From Devosia beringensis (GTDB lineage Bacteria > Pseudomonadota > Alphaproteobacteria > Rhizobiales > Devosiaceae): a stretch of DNA of 64,000 nt. Below, in pieces: positions 1 through 8,928 of this stretch. Numbering within the stretch: position 1 is the stretch's first letter; each line of letters opens with the position of its first letter. The DNA is taken from the NCBI RefSeq assembly GCF_014926585.1, contig NZ_CP045422.1, forward strand, positions 3,068,001-3,132,000, read 5' to 3'. The notes below the pieces were generated by a model. It searched no databases. It had not been told where the DNA came from and saw only the letters and a list, made by a program, of their open reading frames with translations. The position numbers and the translations under genes are program-made.

Positions 1-52
1 GCCACGCTGATCACGGATCGAAGCGGCGAGCGAATCGCGGTATTGAAAGGCT

Positions 53-847
53 ATGCAGCCCTATCTCAAGCTTCTCGCCACCATCCTTGAACACGGCACC
101 GACAAGGCCGATCGTACCGGTACCGGGACGCGGAGCCTGTTCGGCTACCAGATGCGCTTTGACCTGGCGCAGGGCTTTCCGCTGCTGACCACCAAGAAGC
201 TGCATATCAAGTCGATCATCTATGAATTGCTGTGGTTCATCCGCGGCGAGACCAATGTGCGCTGGCTGCAGGAGCGCGGGGTCAAGATCTGGGACGAATG
301 GGCCGACGAAAATGGCGATCTGGGCCCAGTCTACGGGTCGCAGTGGCGCAGCTGGCCGGCGCCCGATGGCCGCAAGATCGACCAATTGGCGCAGGTGATT
401 GAATCGATCAGGAGCAAGCCGGATTCACGCCGACATATCGTCTCGGCCTGGAACCCGGCCGAGGTCGACGACATGGCGCTGCCGCCGTGCCACTGCCTGT
501 TCCAGTTCTATGTCGCCAATGGCAAATTGAGCTGCCAGCTCTATCAGCGCTCGGCCGACAGTTTCCTGGGCGTGCCGTTCAACATCGCTTCCTATGCCCT
601 GCTGACCCATATGGTGGCGCAGGTGACCGGGCTTGAGGTGGGCGACTTTGTGCACACTTTCGGGGACGTGCACCTCTATTCCAACCATTTCGAACAGGCG
701 CAGCTGCAGCTGACGCGGGAGCCCCGCCCGCTGCCGACCCTGGTGATGAACCCGGCGGTGACGCGGCTGGAGGACTTCGTCTTCGAGGATTTTGCCTTCG
801 AGGGCTATGATGCGCACCCGACCATCAAGGCGCCCATCGCGGTATGA
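53..847 (+). CDS. thyA: thymidylate synthase
   Basis: Converts dUMP to dTMP using 5,10-methylene-tetrahydrofolate, in the cytoplasm. The 264 residues match the length of the short bacterial ThyA class. The catalytic cysteine lies in the [12 protein letters not shown] motif at residue 146, and the dUMP-binding [10 protein letters not shown] motif is at about 127-136. The start follows an AAAGG ribosome site. Its TGA overlaps the ATG of the next gene (ATGA), so the two are probably translationally coupled. It opens a forward gene string that ends with folA, which recycles the dihydrofolate ThyA makes, and hflKC. The function is secure. Confidence 0.97.
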   Translation: MQPYLKLLATILEHGTDKADRTGTGTRSLFGYQMRFDLAQGFPLLTTKKLHIKSIIYELLWFIRGETNVRWLQERGVKIWDEWADENGDLGPVYGSQWRSWPAPDGRKIDQLAQVIESIRSKPDSRRHIVSAWNPAEVDDMALPPCHCLFQFYVANGKLSCQLYQRSADSFLGVPFNIASYALLTHMVAQVTGLEVGDFVHTFGDVHLYSNHFEQAQLQLTREPRPLPTLVMNPAVTRLEDFVFEDFAFEGYDAHPTIKAPIAV

Positions 848-1161
848 GCCGGGACCTGGCCGCACTCGGTGATCTGGTCGCGCAGGTTTCCGACATCTAT
901 GCGCAGGGCAATGGCATTGCCCGTGACGACGACTGGTATCTGCTGAAGCTGCAGGAAGAGCTGGGCGAGCTGACGGCGGAGTATCTCAAGCTGTCGGGCC
1001 GCGGCCGGCTGAAAGATGCCGCGCCGGCGGCGATCCGGGCGGCGCTGGAGGATGAAACGGCCGACGTGCTGGCCATGATCCTGCTGTTTGCCCGCAACAA
1101 TGGCATCGACCTCGAGGCGGCGCTGCAGCGGAAATGGTTCAGGCACCTTCCGCAAGACTAG
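844..1161 (+). CDS. MazG-like nucleotide pyrophosphohydrolase
   Basis: A 105-residue all-alpha protein with the MazG-type acidic signature: an [12 protein letters not shown] helix at about 37-48 and [15 protein letters not shown] at about 69-83. In this family these Glu/Asp residues bind Mg2+ and split NTPs to NMP and pyrophosphate. It overlaps thyA by four bases, which suggests a nucleotide house-cleaning role beside dTMP synthesis (dUTP-type substrates are possible, but that is inference). It is shorter than full two-domain MazG and closest to single-domain MazG-like proteins. The substrate cannot be read from sequence. Confidence 0.78.
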   Translation: MSRDLAALGDLVAQVSDIYAQGNGIARDDDWYLLKLQEELGELTAEYLKLSGRGRLKDAAPAAIRAALEDETADVLAMILLFARNNGIDLEAALQRKWFRHLPQD

Positions 1162-1251
1162 CAGACCGCGCTAGATAGGTTTGCGTGCGCCCTTGCCGGT
1201 GCCGTGGCGTTTTACTCAAGTGACTATGATGCTGGCGTCGGGGGACATGCC

Positions 1252-2259
1252 ATGAAACTGCTCTGGACTGCGACTATGCTGCTGGCGACAGGCCTGCCCG
1301 CGCTGGCCAATGACACCTCGGCGGTGCTGACGACGGGTGGTCTGGAATTCGTGACCAATGCGGATATCGTCATGCAGAGCGAGGACCTGTTCATCTCGGC
1401 CGAGCAGATCCGCGTCACCTATGAATTCCGCAATGACGGGGCGACGGACCAGACCGTGCTGGTGGCCTTTCCGATGCCCGACATCGCGCCGGATTTCTAT
1501 TCACCAATCGGCTATCCGACCGGGCCGGACGACAATCTGTTTGAATTCGAGACCCGCTTCGAAGGCGAGCCCGTGGTGGCGGAGCTGCACGAATATGCCT
1601 TTGCCCATGGGGTGGATCGCAGCGACATCGTGCGGCAGTTCGGCCTGCCCATGGTGCCGATCAGCGAGCGGGCGCAGCTGGCAACCGAAGCGCTGCCGCC
1701 GGAAGCCCTGGCCGAGCTGCTGCATCTGGGGATGGTGGCGCCCGATGAATATGACGTTGGCCAAGGCATGGAAAAGCACTATTTCCCGACCTGGACCTAT
1801 AGGGCGACCTATACCTGGGAGGCGGTGTTTCCGGCCGGCCAGACCGTCACCGTGGTGCACAGCTACAAGCCAAGCATCGGCGGTACGGCGGGGGTGAGTT
1901 TCCTCTACCCGGCCGATGCCTATGGGGATCCGGGAGCGGACTATGCCAAGAAATACTGCACCGATGCCGGCTTCATCAAGGCCGTGCGCGCCACGCTGAC
2001 CAATCCGGACGAGCTGTGGACCACGCCCTATACCGAGACCTGGCTGTCCTACATTCTGACCACCGGCGGCAACTGGGCCGGCAATGGCATCGAGCGGTTC
2101 CGCCTCGTGGTCGACAAGGGCGATCCGGCCAATCTGGTCTCGTTCTGTGGCCAGAACGTCAAGAAGATCGGTCCGACCACCTTCGAGATGGTCGAGGAGA
2201 ATTTCTGGCCGGAAAAGGAGCTTGACATCCTCATTCTGCAGCGCCGGACGGACCCGTAA
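1252..2259 (+). CDS. secreted DUF4424-type protein
   Basis: A 335-residue exported protein of unknown function. I place the start at 1252 rather than at an upstream in-frame GTG, because the protein then begins with a clean signal peptide (MKLLWTATMLLATGLPALAND, cleavage likely after Ala-Asn or ALA) behind a GGGGA ribosome site. The mature part is acidic and beta-rich, with many aromatic residues and features I associate with DUF4424 (a VTYEFRN segment near the N-terminus and a YTWEAVFPAGQTVTVVHSYKP segment near the middle). Its stop overlaps the next start (TAATG). The periplasmic location is inferred. No catalytic motif is evident. Confidence 0.7.
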   Translation: MKLLWTATMLLATGLPALANDTSAVLTTGGLEFVTNADIVMQSEDLFISAEQIRVTYEFRNDGATDQTVLVAFPMPDIAPDFYSPIGYPTGPDDNLFEFETRFEGEPVVAELHEYAFAHGVDRSDIVRQFGLPMVPISERAQLATEALPPEALAELLHLGMVAPDEYDVGQGMEKHYFPTWTYRATYTWEAVFPAGQTVTVVHSYKPSIGGTAGVSFLYPADAYGDPGADYAKKYCTDAGFIKAVRATLTNPDELWTTPYTETWLSYILTTGGNWAGNGIERFRLVVDKGDPANLVSFCGQNVKKIGPTTFEMVEENFWPEKELDILILQRRTDP

Positions 2260-2738
2260 TGACCCTGACGATACGCCCCGCGCAATCGGGCGACGCGGCC
2301 CAGATCATCGCCTTCATCGCGGCGCTGGCGGACTATGAAAAGCTCAGCCACGAGGCGGTGGCCACAGAGGCCGATATCACGCGCGACCTGTTCGGTTCCG
2401 ACCCCAAGGTGTTCTGCGAGATCGCCGAGTGGGGCGGCGAGCCAGTGGGCTTTGCGCTGTGGTTCTACACCTATTCGACCTTCCAGGGCCGACACGGCAT
2501 GTGGCTGGAAGATCTCTATGTCGATCCGCAGATGCGCGGCAACGGTATCGGCAAGGCGCTGCTGACCCATCTGGCACAGCGCTGCGTGCGTGAAGGGCTG
2601 GGGCGGTTCGAGTGGTGGGTGCTCGACTGGAACGCGCCGTCCATCGCCTTCTACAAGGCGCAGGGCGGGGTGATGCAGGATGAATGGACCAAGGTGCGTG
2701 TCGACGGCGCGGACCTTTTGGCACTGGGGGCAGCATGA
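2259..2738 (+). CDS. GNAT family N-acetyltransferase
   Basis: A 159-residue single-domain GNAT enzyme that transfers an acetyl group from acetyl-CoA. The acetyl-CoA pyrophosphate loop is visible as QMRGNGIGKALL at about residues 90-101, preceded by the GMWLEDLYVDP strand typical of spermidine/diamine acetyltransferase-like members. C-terminal motif B contains FEWWVLDWNAPSIAFYKAQG. The start overlaps the preceding stop (TAATG) and the stop overlaps folA (ATGA), so it is co-translated. The substrate is unknown; polyamine-like amines are a reasonable guess from the closest family. Confidence 0.85.
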   Translation: MTLTIRPAQSGDAAQIIAFIAALADYEKLSHEAVATEADITRDLFGSDPKVFCEIAEWGGEPVGFALWFYTYSTFQGRHGMWLEDLYVDPQMRGNGIGKALLTHLAQRCVREGLGRFEWWVLDWNAPSIAFYKAQGGVMQDEWTKVRVDGADLLALGAA

Positions 2739-3259
2739 CAGCCAGGATCGCCATGATCGTCGGAGTCGCCGAAAACGGCGTGATCGGCAGCGACCAGACC
2801 ATTCCCTGGCGCATTCCCTCGGACATGGCGTTCTTCAAGCGCACCACCATGGGCAAGCCGATCATCATGGGCCGCAAGCAATATGAGACGGTGGGCAGGC
2901 CGCTGCCGGGGCGCAGCAATATCGTGGTGACCCGGCAGCAGGGCTATCAGCCCGAGGGTGTGCTGGTGCTCGCCAGCCTCGATGCGGCAGTGGCCGTGGC
3001 ACGCGATATTGCACAGAAGGACGGTATAGACGAGATCGTGATCATTGGGGGCGGCGAGATATATGCCCAGATGATGGACCGGGCCGACCGACTTTATATT
3101 TCTCACATTGCCCTCAATCCGGCCGGCGACGTGCGGTTCCCTGCTATCGACCCGGCACTGTGGGCGGTGACCGAAGAGCCCGAAATTGCGCCCGATTCCA
3201 GGGACGAAGCACCCTACCGCGTCAAAGTGTATGAGCGTCGGATTGCCGCGGCGCATTGA
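2735..3259 (+). CDS. folA: dihydrofolate reductase
   Basis: NADPH-dependent reduction of dihydrofolate to tetrahydrofolate, closing the cycle opened by ThyA at the start of the same gene string. Length 174 residues. Family marks: IAMIVGVAENGVIG at the N-terminus, the PWRIPSDMAFFK substrate helix with its acidic Asp at the active site, and GRKQYETVGRPLPGR for NADPH binding. I use the ATG at 2735, which overlaps the GNAT stop as ATGA, not an upstream in-frame codon. Also a target class for trimethoprim-type drugs, though no resistance change can be judged. Confidence 0.95.
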   Translation: MTARIAMIVGVAENGVIGSDQTIPWRIPSDMAFFKRTTMGKPIIMGRKQYETVGRPLPGRSNIVVTRQQGYQPEGVLVLASLDAAVAVARDIAQKDGIDEIVIIGGGEIYAQMMDRADRLYISHIALNPAGDVRFPAIDPALWAVTEEPEIAPDSRDEAPYRVKVYERRIAAAH

Positions 3260-3285
3260 TCGCGTGGATCGCTTGCCTATATAAG
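3256..3285 (+). promoter_or_regulatory. candidate hflK promoter
   Basis: TTGATC (3256-3261) followed after 16-18 bases by TATATA/TATAAG (3278-3285), overlapping the folA stop and about 40 bases before hflK. This fits a sigma-70 type promoter that would let hflKC be expressed apart from the upstream genes. Read by eye only. Confidence 0.4.
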
Positions 3286-3321
3286 GCCATAATGAAGTGA
3301 CGATAATCCGAAAGGGATGCG

Positions 3322-4449
3322 ATGCCGTGGGAGAATAATGGAGGCGGGGGTGGCCGCAACAATGGCGGTCCCTGGGGACAGGCACCCGGTGGCGGCGGCG
3401 GCGGTGGTCCAAGGCGGCCAGGCGGCGGCAACACGCCCAATCTCGAAGATATTCTCAATCGCGGCCGCGACCAGTTTCGCGGTGGTCTGCCCGGCGGGCG
3501 CTGGGCACTGATCGGTGGTGCCCTGGCCCTGGTGGCATTCTGGGGGCTCAATTCGGTCTATACTATCAATCCGCAGGAAGTCGGCGTGGAGCTGCGCTTT
3601 GGCGCCCCCAAGCCAGAGCTTTCGACGCCTGGCCTGCACTTCCTGTTCTGGCCTGTCGAAACGGTCGAGCGGGTCGTGACCACGGTCAACCAGACCCAGA
3701 TCGGTGCATCCGATGCCAGTGGCGCCTCGCGCACCAATGCCTCCGGCTCCACCGAAGGGCTGATGCTCTCGGGCGATCAGAACATCGTCAGCGTGCAGTT
3801 CTCGGTCTTCTGGGCCATCGATAATCCAGTCGATTATCTGTTCAACGTGCGCGACCAGGAATCCATGGTGCGTTTCGCTGCCGAAAGCGCGATGCGTGAA
3901 GTGGTCGGTCGCCGGCCAGCCCAGGACATCTACAGCGATGACCGTAGCGGCGTGTCGGCCGAAGTGCTGTCGATCACCGAAACCATTCTGGACAGCTATG
4001 GCCTTGGGGTGAATGTCACCCAGGTGCTGATCGAGAATGCCGGCCCACCGGCCGAAGTCATCGACGCGTTCAACGAAGTCCAGCGCGCGCGCCAGGACGA
4101 GACGCGTCTGCAGGAAGAAGCCCGCTCCTACGCCAATACGCTGCTGGGTGACGCCCGTGGTCGTGCGGCAGCCCTGCGTGAAGACGCAGCGGCCTACACC
4201 AATCGCGTGGTGCAGGAAGCAACCGGTGAATCGGAACGCTTCAACGCCGTTTATGCCGAATATGTCAATTCGCCCGAAGTGACGCGCAAGCGTCTCTATC
4301 TCGAGACGATGGAGCAGGTGCTCGGCGGTTCGGAGAAGGTGCTGATCGAAAATGGCGTCGATGGCAGTGGCGTCGTGCCCTATCTGCCGTTGCCCGAATT
4401 GCGCTCGCGCGCCACGACCACGCCGACAACGACGACGACGGGGAACTAA
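3322..4449 (+). CDS. hflK: FtsH protease modulator HflK
   Basis: A 375-residue SPFH/band-7 membrane protein that with HflC forms a large ring around the FtsH protease at the inner membrane. The N-terminus is a glycine-rich, disordered cytoplasmic segment (about residues 5-35), followed by one transmembrane helix (about 61-77, ALIGGALALVAFWGLN). The SPFH domain follows (NPQEVGVELRFG onwards), then a helical tail with the ARQDETRLQEEARSYAN region and a short Thr-rich C-terminus. A GGG-rich ribosome site precedes the ATG. hflC follows after three bases. Confidence 0.94.
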   Translation: MPWENNGGGGGRNNGGPWGQAPGGGGGGGPRRPGGGNTPNLEDILNRGRDQFRGGLPGGRWALIGGALALVAFWGLNSVYTINPQEVGVELRFGAPKPELSTPGLHFLFWPVETVERVVTTVNQTQIGASDASGASRTNASGSTEGLMLSGDQNIVSVQFSVFWAIDNPVDYLFNVRDQESMVRFAAESAMREVVGRRPAQDIYSDDRSGVSAEVLSITETILDSYGLGVNVTQVLIENAGPPAEVIDAFNEVQRARQDETRLQEEARSYANTLLGDARGRAAALREDAAAYTNRVVQEATGESERFNAVYAEYVNSPEVTRKRLYLETMEQVLGGSEKVLIENGVDGSGVVPYLPLPELRSRATTTPTTTTTGN

Positions 4450-4452
4450 ATC

Positions 4453-5574
4453 ATGCAAAACCGTCTCATCATCCTCGGCGTTGCCGTCCTTGCCGTGCTT
4501 TATGTCGTGTTTTCATCGCTTTACGTGGTCGACGAACGCGATCAGGCCATCGTGATGCGCTTCGGCCAGATCACCGATGTGCGTACCGAACCGGGCATTT
4601 ATTTCAAGATCCCCACCGATATCGTGGACAGCGTGCAGATCATCGAAGATCGGCTGCTGCGCTATGACATCGCCAATATGCGGGTGCAGGTTTCCGGCAA
4701 CGCCTTTTACCAGGTGGATGCTTTCCTGACCTATCGCATTTCCGATCCGCGGCTGTTCCGCGAACGGGCTACCGGCCAGCTGTCGGTTGCCGAGGACCGT
4801 ATCGGGGCCAGCCTCGACTCCGCCCTGCGCGAGGTTTACGGCCTGCGCGAATTCAATGCCGCCCTGTCCGAACAGCGCGCGCAGATGATGCAGGAAGTGC
4901 GTGACCTGATCCGTCCGGATCTGGCCAATCTGGGTATCGACGTGGTCGATGTGCGGATCCTGCGCACCGATCTGGATGCCGACGTGTCGGCAACCACATT
5001 CGAGCGGATGCGGGCTGAACGTCTGGCCGAGGCCGCGCTGCTGCGCGCTCGTGGTCAGGAACAGGCCCAGTCGCTGCGCGCTATCGCCGATCGTCAGTCG
5101 GTCGAGATCGTCGCCGCGGCAACCCGTGATGCGGAAATCATCCGTGGTACGGGCGATGCCGAGCGGAACCGCCTGTTTGCTGCCGCCTATGGTCAGAATC
5201 CTGAATTCTTCGAGTTCTACCGCTCGATGCAGGCTTATCTGACGGCACTCCCGGGCACCGGCACCACCATGGTCCTGTCGCCTGACAGCGCCTTCTTCAA
5301 CTACTTCGGCTCCAATGGCGAACTGCCGGCAGCGACGGCCAATCCGGCCGCGCCGATCCGGCCGACCGCCGCGCCGATGACGGCACCGGTCAGCGATGAA
5401 CCGGCGCTGGATGGCCTTGGCATTGAAGAGACCACCGCGCCCAGCATGACGCTGGAAGATGGCTCGGAACTGACGCCAACCGTGGGCACTGAAGTGCCGA
5501 CACCGGCCGAAGCCCCCGCCGAGGGCAGCGTTCCATCGGCTACGCCATCGCCTGTCGAGACGCCCGCCCAATAG
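4453..5574 (+). CDS. hflC: FtsH protease modulator HflC
   Basis: Partner of HflK, with one N-terminal transmembrane helix (about residues 4-21) and an SPFH domain beginning VVDERDQAIVMRFGQ. The helical region has the RAEAALLRARGQEQAQ-type sequence typical of HflC. At 373 residues it is longer than usual because of a Pro/Ala/Thr-rich C-terminal extension of about 80 residues (from about 290) that looks disordered. In many alphaproteobacteria a DUF2065 gene and a DegP-type protease follow hflC. Here the gene ends at a terminator and serB converges from the other side. Confidence 0.94.
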   Translation: MQNRLIILGVAVLAVLYVVFSSLYVVDERDQAIVMRFGQITDVRTEPGIYFKIPTDIVDSVQIIEDRLLRYDIANMRVQVSGNAFYQVDAFLTYRISDPRLFRERATGQLSVAEDRIGASLDSALREVYGLREFNAALSEQRAQMMQEVRDLIRPDLANLGIDVVDVRILRTDLDADVSATTFERMRAERLAEAALLRARGQEQAQSLRAIADRQSVEIVAAATRDAEIIRGTGDAERNRLFAAAYGQNPEFFEFYRSMQAYLTALPGTGTTMVLSPDSAFFNYFGSNGELPAATANPAAPIRPTAAPMTAPVSDEPALDGLGIEETTAPSMTLEDGSELTPTVGTEVPTPAEAPAEGSVPSATPSPVETPAQ

Positions 5575-5597
5575 TCTGGGCCCAGCGCAGAACCTGA

Positions 5598-5628
5598 AAA
5601 GCCGGCGCAGTCACCTGCGCCGGCTTTT
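5598..5628 (+). terminator. rho-independent terminator after hflC
   Basis: An 11-bp perfect stem (AGCCGGCGCAG with its complement) and a 4-base loop, flanked by A4 on the left and T5 on the right. It can therefore work in both directions between the convergent hflC and serB genes. Confidence 0.9.
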
Positions 5629-5651
5629 TGCTGTCTGATGCGTAGGAGGCG

Positions 5652-6530
5652 TTATCGGACGATGTCTTCGTCGGCATAGCCCTGCAGGTAGAGCAGGGCG
5701 GTGAGGTCGGCGTGATCGATGCGGATGCCGGCCTGGGCGGCAACAGCCGGCTTGGCGTGCAGCGCGACGCCGAAACCGGCAATGGCGATCATGTCGAGAT
5801 CGTTGGCGCCGTCGCCCACGGCCATGGTGCGTTCCAGCGGCACATTGCGCTCGGCGGCCAGGGCGATCAGGCGCTGGCGCTTGGTGGTCTTGTCGACGAT
5901 GGGCTTGGCCACGGTGCCGGTCAGCCGGTCGCCGTCAAATTCGAGGACATTGGCCACCGCCTCGTCAAAGCCGATGCGCTTGGCGAAGAAGTCGGCGAAA
6001 TAGGTGAACCCGCCCGAGACCAGGGCGGCATAGGCGCCATAGGCCTTCATGGTCTGGATCAGGGCGCGCCCGCCGGGCGCCAGGGTAATCCGTTCGCGGC
6101 GAACCTCCTCGATGACCCGGCGCTCCAGGCCCTTGAGCAAAGCCACGCGGGTATCGAGGGCGGCGGCGAAATCGAGTTCGCCGCGCATGGCGCGGTCGGT
6201 GATGTCGGCAACCTGTTCCTTGATGCCAAGGGCGTCAGCGAGTTCGTCGATGCACTCCTCATTGATCATGGTGGAATCCATGTCGGCGACGAGGATCGGC
6301 TTGCGGCGGCCCTCGCTGGGCACCAGGGCGGCGTCGACCTTGCGGGTGCCGATGACGGCGCGCGCCAGGCTCAGCGCTTCGGTTGACAGTGGATCGATGA
6401 TCTCGCAGGCAATGGAGTGATCGAGCCAGTTGAGTTCGCCGCCGGTTTGCTGCACCACTGCGGCGGCCAGGTCCGGGTCGAGTTCGGAATCGATGGGATT
6501 GGCGATGAGGCAGAGGACTGGCATGGGCAA
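5652..6530 (-). CDS. serB: phosphoserine phosphatase
   Basis: Last step of serine synthesis, phosphoserine to serine. This 292-residue HAD-family protein has the DMDST nucleophile motif at about residues 83-87 (DxDxT/V type), the SGGF motif II and the GDGANDLDM motif III/IV. The N-terminal ~75 residues form the ACT-like domain usual in alphaproteobacterial SerB. The ATG at 6530 and a second ATG at 6524 are both possible starts. It diverges from miaA with only 18 bases between the two start codons, so each promoter must overlap the other gene. Confidence 0.94.
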   Translation of the reverse strand: MPMPVLCLIANPIDSELDPDLAAAVVQQTGGELNWLDHSIACEIIDPLSTEALSLARAVIGTRKVDAALVPSEGRRKPILVADMDSTMINEECIDELADALGIKEQVADITDRAMRGELDFAAALDTRVALLKGLERRVIEEVRRERITLAPGGRALIQTMKAYGAYAALVSGGFTYFADFFAKRIGFDEAVANVLEFDGDRLTGTVAKPIVDKTTKRQRLIALAAERNVPLERTMAVGDGANDLDMIAIAGFGVALHAKPAVAAQAGIRIDHADLTALLYLQGYADEDIVR

Positions 6531-6548
6531 TACTCAAGGAGGATACGG

Positions 6549-7427
6549 GTGACAGGCCGCCGGCGTGCCGTCCTGATAGCGGGTCCGACTGCCAGCGGCA
6601 AGTCGGCGCTGGCGCTCGCCATGGCGCAGGGCCAAAGCGGGGTGATCATCAATGCGGACTCCATGCAGGTCTATGACACGCTGCGCGTCGTAACGGCGCG
6701 GCCGGGGCCGGAGGAGGTCGCGCTAGCCGATCACCGGCTGTATGGCAGCGTGCCGGCGGCGAGCCGGTTTTCTACCGGCCAGTGGCTGAGCGCGGTGGGC
6801 GAGGTGATCAGCCAGACCGGCGATGCGCCGCTAATTTTCGTTGGCGGCACAGGGCTTTACTTTGACGCGCTGCTGAATGGATTCGCCGATATCCCCGAGG
6901 TGCCGGCTGAGATTGCCGCTCAAGTTCAACAAGAGATTCAAGCGCTCGATGCGCGCCAGCGGCTGGCGCTGCTGCAGCGGGAAGACCCGCTCGCGGCAGC
7001 CCGGCTCAAGGTTGTCGATCCGCAGCGGCTGGTGCGGGCCCTGGCGGTCAAGCGGGCGACGGGACGGCTGCTGTCGAGCTTTCAGGACGACAAGCAGGCC
7101 GGGGCGCTGGCGGGCTTTGACATCGAAAGGATGGTGCTCGACCCTGACCGCGATGTGCTGCGCAAGCGCATCGCGCTACGCTTTGCCGCTATGTTTGTCG
7201 GCGGCGCCGTCGAGGAGGTGCAGGCCCTGCGGGCGCTCGATCTTGACCCAGGCCTGCCGGTGACCAAGGCGATCGGGGTGCGCGAAATCGGCGACTGGCT
7301 CGATGGGGTCATCGCGCAGGACGAGGCCATCACGCTGGCCACCATTGCCACCCACCAATATGCCAAGCGGCAGCGCACCTGGTTTCGCAACCGCTTTGGC
7401 GAATGGCCGCGGCGCGGGCTGGCCTAG
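6549..7427 (+). CDS. miaA: tRNA dimethylallyltransferase
   Basis: Adds dimethylallyl to A37 of tRNAs reading UNN codons. I choose the GTG at 6549 (292 residues) because AAGGAGGA sits at 6536-6543 and the protein then starts just before the P-loop GPTASGKSALA (about residues 12-22). Other MiaA marks are NADSMQVYDTLRV, the GGTGLYFDALLNG motif and the C-terminal HQYAKRQRTWFRNR. The open frame extends further upstream inside serB, but that part is not MiaA-like. The TAG stop shares CTAG with the stop of the convergent MATE gene. Confidence 0.94.
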   Translation: MTGRRRAVLIAGPTASGKSALALAMAQGQSGVIINADSMQVYDTLRVVTARPGPEEVALADHRLYGSVPAASRFSTGQWLSAVGEVISQTGDAPLIFVGGTGLYFDALLNGFADIPEVPAEIAAQVQQEIQALDARQRLALLQREDPLAAARLKVVDPQRLVRALAVKRATGRLLSSFQDDKQAGALAGFDIERMVLDPDRDVLRKRIALRFAAMFVGGAVEEVQALRALDLDPGLPVTKAIGVREIGDWLDGVIAQDEAITLATIATHQYAKRQRTWFRNRFGEWPRRGLA

Positions 7428-8839
7428 GCGCGGGCGCGCATCAGGCCTAGCCGCTCGCGCATGGCAAAACGGGCCACCAGCACCACTGCGACAATGCCGA
7501 GTCCGGCGGCCAGGCCCAGCCAGATGCCAACGCCACGCCACTCCAGCATGAAGCCCAGCGCATAGGCGATGGGCAGGCCAATGCCCCAATAACCGACCAG
7601 CGCGACCAGCATGGGGATCTTGGTGTCGCTGAGCCCGCGCAAAGCGTGGGCGGCCACGACCTGGGCGCCGTCGACGATCTGGAACAGGCCGGCCACGGCC
7701 AGGAAGGTGACGGCCAGGCCCAGCGCACTGGTATTGGCATCCGAGCGCGGATCGAGGAACCAGGAGACGATGAGCGGCCCCATGGTGAGGAAGAGGATGC
7801 AGCTGACGGTCATGAAGCCGGTGCCCAGGACAAAGGCGGTCCAGCCGGCCTTGCGCACGCCTTCGGGATCACTGCGGCCATAGGCATTGCCCACCCGTAC
7901 GGTGGCGGCAATGCCCAGGCCAAGCGGCACCATGAAGGCCATGGAGGCGCATTGCAGGGCCACGGCATGGGCGGCGACCTCGTCGGTCCCAAGGAGGCCC
8001 ATCAGCAGCGCCGCTGCGGTGAAGAGGCCCACCTCGGCCAGCACAGTCAGGCCGATCGGGGTGCCGATGCGGAAAATCTCGCGGAAGCGCGGCCAGTCGG
8101 GTTTCCAGAAGCGGATCAGGATATTGAAACGCTTGAAGCGGCGGTGGCGCAGCACATAGGCCAGCATCAAGCCGAACATCAGCAGATTGGTCAGTACGGT
8201 GGCGATGGCGGAGCCGCGCAGCTCGAGTCGCGGAAAGCCGAAATAGCCAAAGATCAGCACGTAATTGGCGGCAGCGTTGAAGGCGACGCCGCCAAGGGTG
8301 ATCCACAGGATGATGCGGGTGTCATCAAAGGCCGACAGCAGCGAGCGCAGCGCCATGATGGCCAGCGCAGGAAACAGCATCCAGACCGCGATCTGGATAT
8401 ATTGTTCGGCCATGATGGTGGCATCGGGATCTTGGCCCAGGGCGATGAAGATCGGCCGGATCTGCAGCAGCAGTGGCACCAGGACGGCGGCAACGGCAAT
8501 GCCGGCCCACATGCCCTGACGCACCACGCGACGGACGGCCTTGATGTCGCGTGCGCCGCGGGCCTGGGCTACGAGCGGCGCCACGGCGCCGACAATGCCG
8601 AATCCGAGCAGCAGGAACGGCATCAGGAAAGCCGTGGCGAGCGCACCGGCGGCCAGAAAGTCCGGCCCGAGCCAGCCGGTCATGATGACATCGGTGGCGG
8701 TGAGAGCGTTCTGCGCCAGCTGGGCGATGACCAGGGGCCAGGCCAGGGTGAAGGTGGCCCGCAGTTCGGCGGCCCAACTCGATGACGGCGAAACGCCAGG
8801 GGCGGTCGCGCTGGACGCAACCGTGACTTGCTCACTCAT
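7424..8839 (-). CDS. MATE family efflux transporter
   Basis: A 471-residue inner-membrane exporter of the NorM type, likely driven by Na+ or H+. About twelve hydrophobic helices in two similar halves are visible, with the family opening TLAWPLVIAQLAQNALTATDVIMTGWLG and a matching second-half motif (RIGTPIGLTVLAEVGLFTAAALLMG). I choose the ATG at 8839 (MSEQVTV), preceded by a GTAGGAC ribosome site, over an earlier in-frame ATG at 8935 that would overlap the start of the next gene. Substrate unknown. Its stop overlaps miaA's as CTAG. Confidence 0.92.
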   Translation of the reverse strand: MSEQVTVASSATAPGVSPSSSWAAELRATFTLAWPLVIAQLAQNALTATDVIMTGWLGPDFLAAGALATAFLMPFLLLGFGIVGAVAPLVAQARGARDIKAVRRVVRQGMWAGIAVAAVLVPLLLQIRPIFIALGQDPDATIMAEQYIQIAVWMLFPALAIMALRSLLSAFDDTRIILWITLGGVAFNAAANYVLIFGYFGFPRLELRGSAIATVLTNLLMFGLMLAYVLRHRRFKRFNILIRFWKPDWPRFREIFRIGTPIGLTVLAEVGLFTAAALLMGLLGTDEVAAHAVALQCASMAFMVPLGLGIAATVRVGNAYGRSDPEGVRKAGWTAFVLGTGFMTVSCILFLTMGPLIVSWFLDPRSDANTSALGLAVTFLAVAGLFQIVDGAQVVAAHALRGLSDTKIPMLVALVGYWGIGLPIAYALGFMLEWRGVGIWLGLAAGLGIVAVVLVARFAMRERLGLMRARA

Positions 8840-8928
8840 GAAAAAATGTCCTACTCGCAGATCATGCTCTAGCTGAATCCCGCGATTGGCGGAAGGGGCG
8901 CGGGTGGCAGGCGCCGGGGAGAAAGTCG

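Noticed and set aside
1..52. Possible end of an upstream gene
   Set aside because: Too short to assign; no family match can be read.
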